DNA of 64,000 nt from Sycobia sp. Sy_11 (lineage: Eukaryota; Arthropoda; Insecta; Hymenoptera; Epichrysomallidae). Below, piece by piece: positions 52,090 through 62,559 of the stretch. The position numbers and the translations under genes are program-made. The notes beneath the pieces were generated by a model, which did not search any database, was not told the DNA's origin, and saw only the letters and a list, made by a program, of their open reading frames with translations. The stretch's first letter is position 1. The number at the start of each line of letters is the position of its first letter. The stretch is from NCBI GenBank assembly GCA_018907035.1, contig JACCIC010000003.1, forward strand, positions 5,551,001 to 5,615,000. Direction: 5' to 3'.

Positions 52090-52855
52090 ATATAGTTGTA
52101 GACTGATTAAATATGTTATAATGTAATAATAATAAAGCACCACTTAGTAACTCTAGTCTCAATCTTAAAAAATCAAATCAAATAAAAAATAAATGGACGC
52201 CAGTCCGAAGACAAGAATAAGAGGATGACCCAGAAAGCTGTTAGCTACTGGGCAGACATCTATACCTGTAGGCTTGAACGAACAGCAGCATCAATATCCA
52301 ATAAGGAATAGATTAATATAGGGATTTTTTAAAATAATTTAGTTTTGTTTTTATGTATTTAAACTTACGCCTGCGTTTAGTATTAAGAATAGATTTAAAT
52401 ATTCATATCTTAAAATAATTTTTCATATTTATATTTTACCGTTTGATTTTTCATATGTATACTTTATTTTTTACGATTAACTATATAATGTTGAAATCTG
52501 GATTGCCCGAAATAAGGTTAATAAAGTCGAGTATTTCCCGCACGCAAGACTCTTCGCAATTGGGGGGAGTTATCATATGCCGACGCATACCCCCCCATAG
52601 AACCTTGCGTGTGGACTTTACGCTGGATGCGTAGGAAATCCTTCCTTTAACAGCGGCGACTCCGCACCAACTAACGCCCGCGACCATTCACGGCGTTTCA
52701 CGGCTCTGCTCGAAGTCGCTAATATGGAAGGGATAAAAGGAAGAGTGTTAGTAGAAAAAAATAATAGAGATCCGGATCTCGGACAACCCCGTCGGACACT
52801 GATTCTCAATAAACATGAAGTCAAGTAATCCAGCGCCATAGTATTATATATAGTA
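52090..52855. other. Unassigned spacer between a SINE and a mariner
   Basis: This stretch holds no gene I can support. A short segment at 52198-52310 has higher GC and coding-like texture, and a GC-rich patch at 52530-52830 looks like a fragment of another repeat, but neither shows a recognisable domain. Confidence 0.4.
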
Positions 52856-53021
52856 TTAGGAGTGTGAATAAGTCTTTCCCGTTTTTTGTAAGAGATGGCG
52901 CCACCAATACTGTGCGAGTATTCAATGGTTACATATGTCATAATCAAAGCTTATTCATATGTCAACAATTCTATACTAACACATTAGTTAAAATTTTTTC
53001 GCATCATAAATTTTTGATATC

Positions 53022-53540
53022 GTGAAAATGCCGAAATTTGAGCCGAGTCGACGTCATTTGCGGGAAGTTTCACTTTATTGGTTCAATTTGAAGAAATCTG
53101 CTGCCGAGACGCATCGATTGCTTCAGGAGGCTTATGGAGAAGGTTGTGTCGATGATTCAAGTGTTCGCGGATGGTTTCGACGCTTCAAAAGCGGTGATTT
53201 CGACGTGGAAGACAAGGAGCGTTCCGGGCGGCCGCAAATCTTTGAAGATCGAGAATTGGCGACTTTGCTTGATGAAGATTCTTGTCAAACACAAGAAGAA
53301 CTTGCTGAAGCATTGGGAGTTGACCGAACAACCATTTCCAAGCGTTTGAAAGCCATGGGAATGATCCAAAAGCAACGAAATTGGGTACCGTACGAACTGA
53401 AGCTGAGAGACGTCGAACGGCGTTTTTTCACTTGCGAACAGCTGCTTCAGCGACATAAAAGAAAGGGTTTTCTGCATCGTATCGTGACTGGCGATGAAAA
53501 GTGGATACGTTACGATAATCCGAAGCGAAGAAAATCATGA
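53022..53540 (+). pseudogene. Mariner transposase, N-terminal part up to a nonsense codon
   Basis: 172 codons from MKMPKFEPSRRHLREV to RRKS, covering the DNA-binding helix-turn-helix region (AEALGVDRTTISKRLKAMG) and the first catalytic Asp (TGDEKW). The following codon is TGA in place of Trp. The first catalytic residue is intact. Confidence 0.9.
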
Positions 53541-53600
53541 GGACTACCCGGCCATGCATCATCATCGACGGCCAAGCCAAATATTCATGGCGCCAAGCTC

Positions 53601-53925
53601 ATGCTCTGTATATGGTGGGACCAGCTAGGTGTGGTTTACTATGAGCTTCTGAAACCGAATGAAAGGATCACAGGCGAGGTCTATCGACGACAATTGATGC
53701 GTTTGAGCCGCGCACTGCGAGAAAAACGGCCACAATACTCCGACAGGCACGACAAAGTTATTTTGCAACTTGACAATGCTCGCCCACATGTTGCACCGCC
53801 GGTGAAAACATACTTAGAAACGCTCAAATGGGAAGTCCTACCCCACCCGCCGTATAGTCCAGACGTTGCTCCGTCTGATTACCATCTCTTCAGATCGATG
53901 ACGCATGGCGTGGCTGACCAGCACT
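53601..53925 (+). pseudogene. Mariner transposase, C-terminal catalytic part
   Basis: Same frame as the preceding fragment. It carries MLCIWWDQLGVVYYELLKPN, the second Asp in LDNARPH and the third in APSDYHLF. The frame runs open to 54047, but residues after ADQHFH are not mariner-like, so the true C-terminus is lost. Confidence 0.85.
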
Positions 53926-54032
53926 TCCATTACTTCGTGCCTCCAGGAGCCACGGTCTGGTTCCCTAGCGGTGTTCGATCGATTGGTCAAAAGAAAACAT
54001 TTCCCCGTTTGAATGGAGCGTGGACGAGTTCG

Positions 54033-54391
54033 ACAATCATACAATAAAATAATTTAACGTCTGTACTGCAGACGTCGCGTAGCGAAAAGCTCTTCAGGAT
54101 TTTTCCCAGCAATACGCGCAGCTGTCATACGCTTTCGTTTTCTCTTTCTAATAGCAATATTACCCGTTACTAAAAACTTAACCGTTCGATCAGAAAATAG
54201 AGAAGAACCCGACTTCTTCCAATATTCGAAACGAGCACATCACCGACTCGTTAGCCACTCACCCGTTCTTCAGCTTAAACTCTCGTTTATTTCATTGTAA
54301 TATTTATTTTGTTATTGATTATTTTAGTAATAAAATTATACAGTTACATTAAATATAATCTCGAATCATTATTAATATATCCTTTGCAAAC
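54033..54391 (+). repeat. 5' LTR of a Ty3/gypsy element (left end probably truncated)
   Basis: The segment matches 59127-59405 at the other end of the retroelement. Over the aligned 240 or so bases I count about 13 substitutions. An extra block of about 77 bases near 54058-54144 is absent from the 3' copy. If the LTR truly begins with TGTGGCGGGC, as at 59051, the first 75 or so bases are missing here. Confidence 0.8.
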
Positions 54392-54539
54392 CCGGCAACG
54401 CCAACGTCATTCGAGATTATGCGTGTGTTTATAGTATTCTGATAGACTGTGACTATCGTGATTTTTTTAGTGTATTTAAAGTGAACTAAACAATTTTGTA
54501 TCTACAGTGAAATAAATTTAGCCCACGGATCCGCTCCGC

Positions 54540-54860
54540 CAATGATTAACCAAATAACAAATTTACGAGTATCGCCTTTTGCGCCAGCCGACCCTGATTT
54601 ATAATTCGCACAATTAGAAGGTCAATTTTTCCTTTATAGTATCAGAAGCAAGACTAAGAAATTCTCGTTGACGGCATTAAACTTAGAGGCTAAATATGCA
54701 GTGGAAATAATATATATAATTAAAAAGCCTCCAGAATCCAATCCTTATGGAACATTCAACGATGCTAAAGAAGCGCGTAAGTATGCTGATGGATGTACCC
54801 ATAGCTCGGAAAACGACAAAGCCCGTCACAATGGACACTTATGGGACTATTTTACTTAGC
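54540..54860 (+). pseudogene. gag remnant
   Basis: The frame starting MINQITNLRV continues into a FAQLEGQF segment and LEAKYAVEIIYIIKKPP, matching the N-terminal gag part of insect Ty3/gypsy elements. It is broken by a stop in place of Trp just before FAQLEG, and the remainder of gag with any zinc knuckle is missing. Confidence 0.7.
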
Positions 54861-54869
54861 ATAGTGTTT

Positions 54870-55866
54870 AATTTACGTCGTAATTTCGTGTGGCATTTTA
54901 TCGTAGCGAACATCGCAAAACCTATAATAAGTGCCGATTTCTTATGACATTATGGCTTGCTCGTTGATATAAAAAATCAGCCACTTCTGGACGGAAAAAC
55001 TTTACGGTATTAATTCAAACAAATCATGGTGCTTCTCCATACCACGCACTACTCAAAAGATATATTGAAATAACACGGCCTGCAGGTATACATACTGTCG
55101 TAAATTATAGTACGGTGCATCATATAGCAACTACACCTGGCCTACCTTTCTCAAGCAAGGTACGGAGGCTTAACTCAACATGGCTTAAGATCGCTAAAGC
55201 CGAGTTCGACCTGCTCCTCAAGCAGGGGATAATTCGGCCGTCAAAGAGCCCCTGGTTATCACCGTTACATATCGTGCCTACAAACGGTAATCAATGGTTT
55301 TTATACGCAGATTATCGCGTTTTAAATAAATGCACTATTCCAAATCGGTATTCGATTAGACTCATTGATGATTTTTTTTTTCTAATATAGAAGGAAAAAC
55401 TATTTTTTCAACTATCGATCTTGTACGTCTATATCACAAAATTCCAGTAGCAACAGAGAGGTCATTCCAAAGACAGCGGTGATAATATCATTCAGATTAT
55501 TCGAGTATATATATATGGACCACTCGGCCTTTCCGGTATAGCTCAAACCTTTCAAAAATTCATTGACGAAGTTTTATATGGCCTCGATTTTGCATTTGCT
55601 TATTTAGACGATATTTTAATAGCTTCGGAGAACAAAAAGCAGAATTTACAACACCTCGAAAAGGTTTTCAGGCATCTAAAACAATTTGGTATAGTAATTA
55701 ATACAAGTAAATGCAGATTCGGTCTTGCGCAGGTCAAGTTTCTCGGGGACATGGTCAATGCCAAAGGTACACGCTCACTCGACGAAAAGGTCCAAACAAT
55801 AAGAAATTTCACAAGGCTTACCACAGTTAAGCAACTACGCAGATTTCTCGGTATGTTAAATTTCTG
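54870..55866 (+). pseudogene. Protease end and reverse transcriptase remnant
   Basis: After the ISADFL segment, a frame at 55115-55390 carries the reverse transcriptase fingers (LLLKQGIIRPSKSPWLSPLH, YADYRVLN). The palm sequence continues with frameshifts to AYLDDILIASENKKQN near 55595-55640, which holds the catalytic DD pair, and to KFLGDMVNAKGT and LRRFLGMLNF. Stops interrupt it in several places. Confidence 0.85.
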
Positions 55867-55959
55867 ACAATGATTTATACACTCTGCAGCAAAACAAATG
55901 AGTCCTTTAAATGATCTTGTGGAAGGTTTGAATATAAAAGGTAATAATCTATACAGTGG

Positions 55960-56860
55960 AATGAGGAAGCTGAATATGTGTTTGCGCAGGTAAAAGAAAG
56001 TCTCGCCACTGCTACGTTATTAGTACATGCTTCATTACACGCAAATTTATCGTTTACCATTGACTTATAGGATCGTACAATCGGAGCTATTCTACAACAA
56101 CACGTTAATAATGAATGGCAACCTTTAGGATTCTGTTCCCGATCTCTAACAAAAACGCAAAGTATGTACTGTGCATTCGATCGCGAACTTTTGGGACTGT
56201 ATGAAGTAATCAAATATTTCCGATACGTAGTTGAAGGCAGAAATTTTATAGCATTTACAGATCATAAGACTTTAACCTACGCCGTAAATCTCAAGAAAGA
56301 AAAGACGCCAAGGCAATTTCGATAATTAGACTTTATTTGACAGTTCCAATCCGATATTAGGCATATTTCCGGCAAGAGCAACGTCGTTGCAGACACTTTA
56401 TCGAGGATTGAAGTAACAGAAGCATTAGATTATTCAGAACTTGCAGCATCACAAGAAATGGACCAAGAACTAGAAAAGTTATTGAATTCCAAATCGAGTC
56501 TACAATTAAAAAGAATTTACTCTGAGCCTCATAATAAATACATATACTGTGACGTTTCGACTGTGATCCCTAGAACTTAACTCCCGATATCATTTCGGAG
56601 GAGTGTTTTGCAACAAGTACATTATTTTTACAGGATTATCCCACCCAGGTACGCGCGCTATAATTAAACTCATTACTCAAAGGTTCGTGTGGCCTTCTAT
56701 AAAGAAAGATTGCACAAATTAGGTTCACACTTGCATCCCATGTCATAAATCAAAAATTACTAAGCACGTATTATCACCTATACACAAAATAATTATGTCG
56801 AATACACACTTTGAGCATATTCACATGGATATAGTGGGTATGTAACAACAACAGCATATC
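55960..56860 (+). pseudogene. RNase H and integrase start remnant
   Basis: The frame includes a DRTIGAILQQ segment, FCSRSLTKTQ, ELLGLYEVIKYFRYVVEG, FTDHKTLTYAV and ISGKSNVVADTLSRI, typical of the RNase H of Ty3/gypsy elements. The integrase zinc-binding region beyond 56580 is badly broken and much of its catalytic core is missing. Confidence 0.8.
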
Positions 56861-57107
56861 ATCCGTTAACGGGTTAGTCGAAAGATTCTACAGGCAGCTT
56901 CAAGCTGCAGTTATGTGTCTAGAAAACGACCAATGAACGTTAAAACTCCCACGAGTCTTATTGGGTATCCGGTAGCTTATAAAAAGAGCTTAAAGACGGG
57001 CTCAGCAGAATTGGTGTACGGCCAGAGTCTTCACCTATCAGGAAATTTATTTGAAACGACTCGAGATGAGAACGTTAGCGAATTCGTCAATAGTTTAAAG
57101 CAATATA

Positions 57108-58395
57108 CGAGGGTGGTCCAATAAGTATCTAACCCAACAAATGAAACTCAAAAATTTTGAAAAAAAATATATTTATTTTTCAATATAATCTCCTTTAAGC
57201 TCCATACACTTTTACCAGCGATGTTCAATACGTTCTATACACTTTTTATAAGAAGAATTGTGAAGCTCCTCATAATACCCATTAACTGCCGACATCACTT
57301 CTCCATTGTTGAAAAATCTTTGACCAGCGAGCAATTTTCTCAAGTCTGGGAACAGAAAATAATCCGAGGGAGCTAAATCTGGCGAATAAGGTGCATGAGG
57401 TAGCAACTCAAACTTTAATTCATTAATTTTGGTGATTGCAATAACGGATGTGTGAGCTAGTGTGTTGATGGAAAAACACTGTCTTCTTAGCCAAATGCGG
57501 CCGTTTTCGCTTGATTTTGTCGCTCAAACGTTGCAATAAGTTCGCATAATACTCGCCGTTGATAGTTTTTCCTTTTTTAAGATAGTCAATGAAAATTATC
57601 CCACACGCGTCCCAAAAAAGCGACGTCATAACCTTGTCTGCAGATCGAACGGTCTTTGCCTTCTTTAGAGCCGGTTCTCCCTTTTGAGTCCATTGTTTTG
57701 ACTGTTCTTTTGTTTCGAGTGTGAACTGGTGGATCCATGTTTCATCCATGGTTATGAAATGGCGCAAAAATTCGGCTTTATTTTTGCGAAACATTGTCAA
57801 ACACTCAAATGAAACATCTTCACGACGCTGTATTTGTTCCATTGTGAGCAAACGCAGCACCCATCTTGCACACAGTTTTATCATCTCCAAATTTTCAGTT
57901 AATATGCGATGTACCGCACTTTTTGAAATGCCTACCATGTCTGCTACATCGCGCACTTTCAGTCGACGATCATACAGTACCGCTTTGTGGATTTTCGTCA
58001 ACATTTCTGCAGTCGTTACCCCGTTTAGTCGACCACTGCGATGGTCGTCTTGGCAGCTCGTAGGTCCTCATTTTCACTCTGCTACCCAATATTTTACTGT
58101 TGCAAACGAAGGAGCAGTCTCATCCAAAGTAGAGTCTAGTTCAGCTTTTATATTGGTTGAGTTGAGGCCTTTCAAATAAAAGTATTGTATCACATAACGA
58201 TGACCAATTTTGTCCATGTTTACAAATTCACTGAAAACGTTCACTATTGATGGCTATCAAACAAATACTAACATCATGGCGTCTTCAACCTTGAGATGTA
58301 TACTTTATAGATTGTGTACTTTCTAATACAGTGGTATTTTTTGAGCAACTATCGCCACCTCTAGGTCAGGCCAGGCACTTCTGGGACCACCCTCG
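57108..58395 (-). mobile_element. Mariner element inserted in the LTR retrotransposon
   Basis: Terminal repeats CGAGGGTGGTCC (left) and GGACCACCCTCG (right) are perfect over 12 bases and flanked by TA at 57106-57107 and 58396-58397. The transposase starts at 58216 on the minus strand (MDKIGHRYVIQYFYLKG). It is broken by two stops near 58070 and continues with DVADMVGISKSAVHRILTEN and the first catalytic Asp in TMDETWI. A short deletion at about 57462-57470 removes the second catalytic Asp and shifts the frame. The third motif, YSPDLAPSDYFLF, is intact. About 1.29 kb, full length. Confidence 0.93.
57423..58004 (-). pseudogene. Mariner transposase, central part
   Basis: The 193-codon frame holds the second helix-turn-helix and the first catalytic Asp (ITMDETWIHQ), then FWDACGIIFIDYL. 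It ends wrongly in HQHTSSHIRYCNHQN because of the frameshifting deletion where related elements read HQDNAPAH. The remaining C-terminal block lies at 57406-57212 in another frame. Confidence 0.88.
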
Positions 58396-59050
58396 TATCC
58401 ATCAACTAAAGCCGACGCACCACAACGTCACGATGAAAGTTTAAGTCTTTAAAATTTTCATTTTTAAAGACTTAAGTTCTACAGATCACGTTTTTATATG
58501 ACATGACGCTGTCAAAAGACCTTTACATCCTCCTTACAACGGCCCTTACAAAGTTTTTGAGAAACATCCTAAATATTTTATCGTTGACGTGGCAGGAAAG
58601 TATTCAAAAATTTCAATAGATCGTCACAAACTAGAACACATCTTTCAAAAATCTAGTAAACCTGAGCTTGAGAATACATCTTTATTACAACGAGGAGTCT
58701 CTGTATAGGATACGCTAAGAATATCTGCAGACAATTCAGCAAAAACACGTTCCGGTACGAGAGTGAAGTTTCCAGATTTTTAGGGCATGCCATTAGCACA
58801 TGAATTTGCATTTTTAAATATATAAGATATATATTTAGTGTTACGTTAGGAATTCTTAGTAATTCTCCAATAATGTATTAATTCGGATAATTATTTACTC
58901 TAAACAAATTTTATTCTATACCTAAGAATATAGATCTAATAATTTTTATATGATACTTTGTAAATCAATGTATATTTAAGATATCAAATATATTGTACGC
59001 AAACTTACATTTTCAAAATTTACTTAACGTTACCATTGGTAGGGCGTGAA

Positions 59051-59405
59051 TGTGGCGGGCAAGGCATCCACAATAAATGCGCCGAGATATAATAAAAGTA
59101 AAATTTTCATCGTTTCACTTAAGCCCAACAACCATGCAATAAAATAATTTAATATTGCTATTTCTAATAACAATATTACCCTTTACTAAACACTGACCCG
59201 TCCGATCAGAAAATAGAAAAAAACCCGACTTCTTCCAATATTCGAAACGAGCACATCACCGACTCGTTCGCCACTCACCCGCTCTTCAGCTTAAACTCTC
59301 GTTTATTTCATTGTAATATTTATTTTGTTATTGATTATTTTAGTAATAAAAGTATACAGTTACATTAAATATAATCTCGAATCATTATTAATATACCCAT
59401 TGCAC
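59051..59405 (+). repeat. 3' LTR of the Ty3/gypsy element
   Basis: It starts plausibly at TGTGGCGGGCAAGGC and ends near CCCATTGCA. The last 280 or so bases match the 5' LTR. It lacks a block of about 77 bases that is present in the 5' copy. The exact ends are uncertain because the 5' copy is truncated at its left side. Confidence 0.7.
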
Positions 59406-59970
59406 ACCTGACGACAAACTCTCTTTTGATATCTCAAACGTCGGATATAGCGGTAACAGAGCGAAAGAAATTCAGCGAAATGTTTTATAATATGTTATAA
59501 TATAATATGTAAAGCCGGGAGAAGAGATGTTTGAATAATGCGTCGTAAGAAGATTAATAAGATAAACTGTATTGAACTTGATTTCGCATTCAAAAGGGAA
59601 TGCAAATGTTGATCAAGTAAACTGAAAAACCTTGCAAGCAAACTCAGGTTAAAGGGCACAAAATGTGTACATAAGATACACGCTTGAGCTATGACTATAA
59701 TGGTTGAATACTTGCTGTAAAAAACCCTTGAGATTTTCAAAGTGGAAAAAGGTTCTACCTCCTAAAAGAAGTATCCGTGCTTTAACGGGACATTCGGTCA
59801 TTTTCCCTTAAGAAAGCCTTTCTAAAAATCTATATATTGAGATAGATCGTATTTTAGCTTTGTGAAAATATCAGGAATTTCAAAAAGATTATGTATTCGG
59901 TTTAACGCTTTGGATTCTCCGAACATCAGGCTGCGCCAGTGTTTGGGCTATGAGTTGGGGAGGGGGGTTA
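59406..59970. other. Spacer after the LTR element
   Basis: No gene or repeat family recognised. The short open frames here are not conserved-looking. Confidence 0.4.
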
Positions 59971-59974
59971 TCGC

Positions 59975-60230
59975 TTGAAATTTGACCCTTTCGGTGGGGG
60001 AGGGGGTCTGATATGGTCAATAATGTTTGCATTTTTATTCTATAATTCTATTGTTTTAAATTTGTTGTATTTTAAAACTGGTTTAGCTCGATTTTGTACT
60101 TTCCTATATGCCAGGGATATAACAAAAAATACATTTAAATTTCTATTGATTTTATTATTCGCGGATGATTCCACCGTTATAAAGATGTACAAAGGTAATG
60201 ATAATATCAATTGATATAATACATTATAAT
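59975..60230 (+). pseudogene. Possible LINE reverse-transcriptase fragment
   Basis: The frame includes LLILLFADDSTVIKMYKG, which resembles the FADD/YADD catalytic motif of non-LTR reverse transcriptases, and lies about 900 bases before a plus-strand LINE RNase H. It may be the same decayed element. The match is short, so I am unsure. Confidence 0.4.
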
Positions 60231-61064
60231 TTTAATTTCCTACAATTAGAACTATGCACACTTAAAAAGAATTGCATCCATTTCAATAGAAAAATAGTAT
60301 CCTATCAGGAGAAACTGAAATTAATATTTATGATTATATAAATAATCCAGTGCAAAATCTCAGTTTTTAAGTATAATGTATAACTACTATATAATTAAGA
60401 CAACTACCGATGAAGGTTCACTCATCATATTACTTTCTTGAAGAAAAAGTGCTCGAGAGCTTTGAATATAAAAAAATTTCTACGGGGAACCTTGCGGGAA
60501 GTTACTCTCGAAAAACTAATGTGTCAATAAACGTCTTGTATGAATTCAAATTAAATATGGCTCTTTTATTGATTTTCTTATACGAAAAACTAAACAACTC
60601 AAACTAGATAAAATAGAACAATTATCAATTAGTATGAATCTAAGCTACCACAATAACGTGACCAATAACATGATCTAGCAGAATCAAAGCTTTTGATGTA
60701 TTTGATATAATTTATATATTTGACATATTTTATTCTATTGGATTTAGAATTAATGACTGACTAAAAATTTTTCATAAGAACTTTCTTATTAAAGTATGAT
60801 CAAATTCAAATTTATTAATTTATTAATTCATGAAATAATAAATCTTTTCTATAAATAAAATAGGAAGAAAAATATGAAAAGGAAAAATCTAATAATAAAA
60901 TGTATAGAAGAATCGGTCTCGCAAAGAAATATTATACAATGTACTAGTAATTATTATATTAAATTTACAATATAGAGTTTAAAACATCCTATTCAAATAT
61001 CCCAACTAATGCAGAAATTAGAAAAAAGAACAAAACTAGTTTAAATCAAAATTCAGCTTTTAAT

Positions 61065-62530
61065 GAATTGTTAAAAAAATATAATGCTATTTTCATATAT
61101 ACGGATGGAAATAATAGAATGAAAATTCAATGAGTTCTGCCATAATACGTGAAGATCTGAATATCGCAGAAGCAAGAAATTTACCAACAATTGCTCCTGT
61201 TTTTACAGCTGAAATCTTGGCAGCAAATCAGAGCGATAGTATATTTATGATTTCTGACTCTATTAATTTAATACAATTATTATTATTATTTTATTTTATT
61301 TTAAGGAGTTGGGCCTTCCCGGCCTCCGGGCGCATGGGTAAACCCTTCGCGTCCCTCCCTTCACCAGCACCCGCTATAAACGGCAGGCCTCCCAGAATGA
61401 AATTATTTCGGTCGTCATACTGGATTTAATGTCCTCAATCTCCAAGTAGGCAGCCCCCAAATGTCGCCGCCTTTTCTCAGATATATTTGGACAGTGGCAC
61501 AGAAGATGTTCGGGGGTTTCTTCCTCTGTGTAGCAAAAGCGGAAGAAAGGGATTCTCACGAGACTCATTCTGCACATGTGGGCGTTAATCTTACCGTGAC
61601 CTGTGAGGATCTCGATGAGCAACTTTGCCTTTCTGGTGAAGGCTTAAACCTACCTGCACTCTCCATTTGTCTCCGATAGTCGACTGTTTTCTTCCGTTAT
61701 CCATCCGGAGATGCTCTTCACCACCATGCTTCTCAGTCTTTCGAGTGAGTTTCTAGCAGTCACCAAAGCCGTCCTTTCCCACCAGACCAGGGCCCCGTAA
61801 GTTAGTCTGGGTTTCAAGACAACCTCTTATATCCATTTCATGATACCTGGCTTGAGGCCCCACGTCCTGCCTATGGCTCTCCAAACCTGCCACAGACAGG
61901 CCGTCAGTTTGCTAGATACACACTCTAGGTGCTTATTCCATAATAGTTTGCTATCAATGGTCACACCTAGGTATTTCACTTGCTTCTTAAAAGTCAGAGA
62001 ATGCCCTCCAAGAGTCAAGCCACAATTTAATACAAAATCTACATAATTAAAACATCGGCATAAAAATTATCAATTTCTTTCAATTTTGAAAAAAATAGAC
62101 AATTTAATTAGTGTTGACTCCTTCCCATGTTGAGATAGTAGGTAACAAACTAGCAGATAATATAGCTAAATAAGCAGTCCAAAATGAATTAGATATTACA
62201 TTAAAAATTGCTGTTACAGATATCCAAGCAGACAAAGAGGGAAAATTATTCTGAATACAGAAAATTTTATAGAAAAAAATGGAAAATTAAAGGGGGAATA
62301 AATATTTTTGATATTATTCTAAAAGGGTAGACAGACATTCTATTCTAAAATAAATTTATAACGAGAAATAATAGTTTTTAGAAACAGTTTTAGGTTTAGA
62401 CATTATAATCTAAAGAAATCCCCCTGTTACATCGGCATAGTGAATAGTAAAATCTATACTCGTAACTACGAAATTCAAGATCTTAACCATGTTATATGAC
62501 ACTGCTATATATCATAATCCAAAAACATAT
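61065..62530 (+). mobile_element. Degenerate LINE, RNase H end, interrupted by a second LINE
   Basis: The plus-strand frame has IYTDGNN, SSAIIREDLNIAEARNLP, TIAPVFTAEILAANQS and ISDSINLIQ, an RNase H of a Jockey/R1-type LINE. After the insertion at 61277-62023 it continues with a TPSHVEIVGNKLADNIAK segment, the last RNase H motif. Many stops are present. The reverse transcriptase may lie upstream near 60150. Confidence 0.75.
61277..62023 (-). mobile_element. 5'-truncated LINE inserted antisense in another LINE
   Basis: A perfect 12-bp target duplication AATTTAATACAA lies at 61265-61276 and 62024-62035. Read on the minus strand, the fragment starts inside reverse transcriptase (QVKYLGVTIDSKLLWNKHLE). 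It then carries the C-terminal RNase-H-associated region LTGHGKINAHMCRM with ETPEHLLCHCP, and ends in a TAAAATAA/TAA-repeat tail at 61277-61312. 5' truncation, a repetitive tail and a TSD are hallmarks of target-primed reverse transcription. A TAA-type tail is known from I and related clades. Confidence 0.88.
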
Positions 62531-62559
62531 TTGTTAATATCATAAGTTAATATGATTTT

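Larger units (their letters stand above)
52856..54032 (+). mobile_element. Mariner element, nearly intact, 3' truncated
   Basis: The left end TTAGGAGTGTGAATAAGTCT follows a TA dinucleotide, the standard mariner target. The transposase starts at 53022 or 53028 and reads through the helix-turn-helix region to TGDEKWIRYDNPKRRKS. A TGA at 53538-53540 replaces the expected Trp codon. The frame then resumes through HGAKLMLCIWWD, ILQLDNARPHVA and HPPYSPDVAPSDYHLF, which retains the D(34)D spacing. Sequence after about 53925 no longer matches transposase, and no right terminal repeat is present; the 5' LTR of the next element follows. This is a different subfamily from the two copies at 25.5 and 50.5 kb. 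Confidence 0.9.
56840..58760 (+). pseudogene. Integrase C-terminal remnant, split by a mariner
   Basis: TTAYHPL and ASAELVYGQ-like segments lie before 57107. The frame resumes after the inserted mariner at 58398 with a KADAPQRHDESLSL segment, then RPLHPPYNGPYKVFEKHPKYFIVD and the tail. Removing the insertion and one TA rejoins the reading frame, which shows the mariner arrived later. Confidence 0.8.
54033..59405 (+). mobile_element. Ty3/gypsy LTR retrotransposon, degenerate
   Basis: Two LTRs bound a gag-pol remnant. In order: gag start (from about 54540, with FAQLEGQF), a protease end (FVWHFIVANIAKPIISADFL), reverse transcriptase (ATTPGLPFSSKV, KQGIIRPSKSPWLSPLHIVP, YLDD), RNase H (FTDHKTLTYAV), and integrase (AYHPLTG; SLHLSGNLFE; PPYNGPYKVFEKH). 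The gag end and the protease start, including the usual D(S/T)G, are deleted. Many stops and frameshifts follow. No envelope-like frame is seen. A mariner is inserted at 57108-58395. The element is dead. Confidence 0.9.

Noticed and set aside
55875..56213. 112-codon minus-strand open frame
   Set aside because: It is the shadow of the plus-strand RNase H remnant of the gypsy element.
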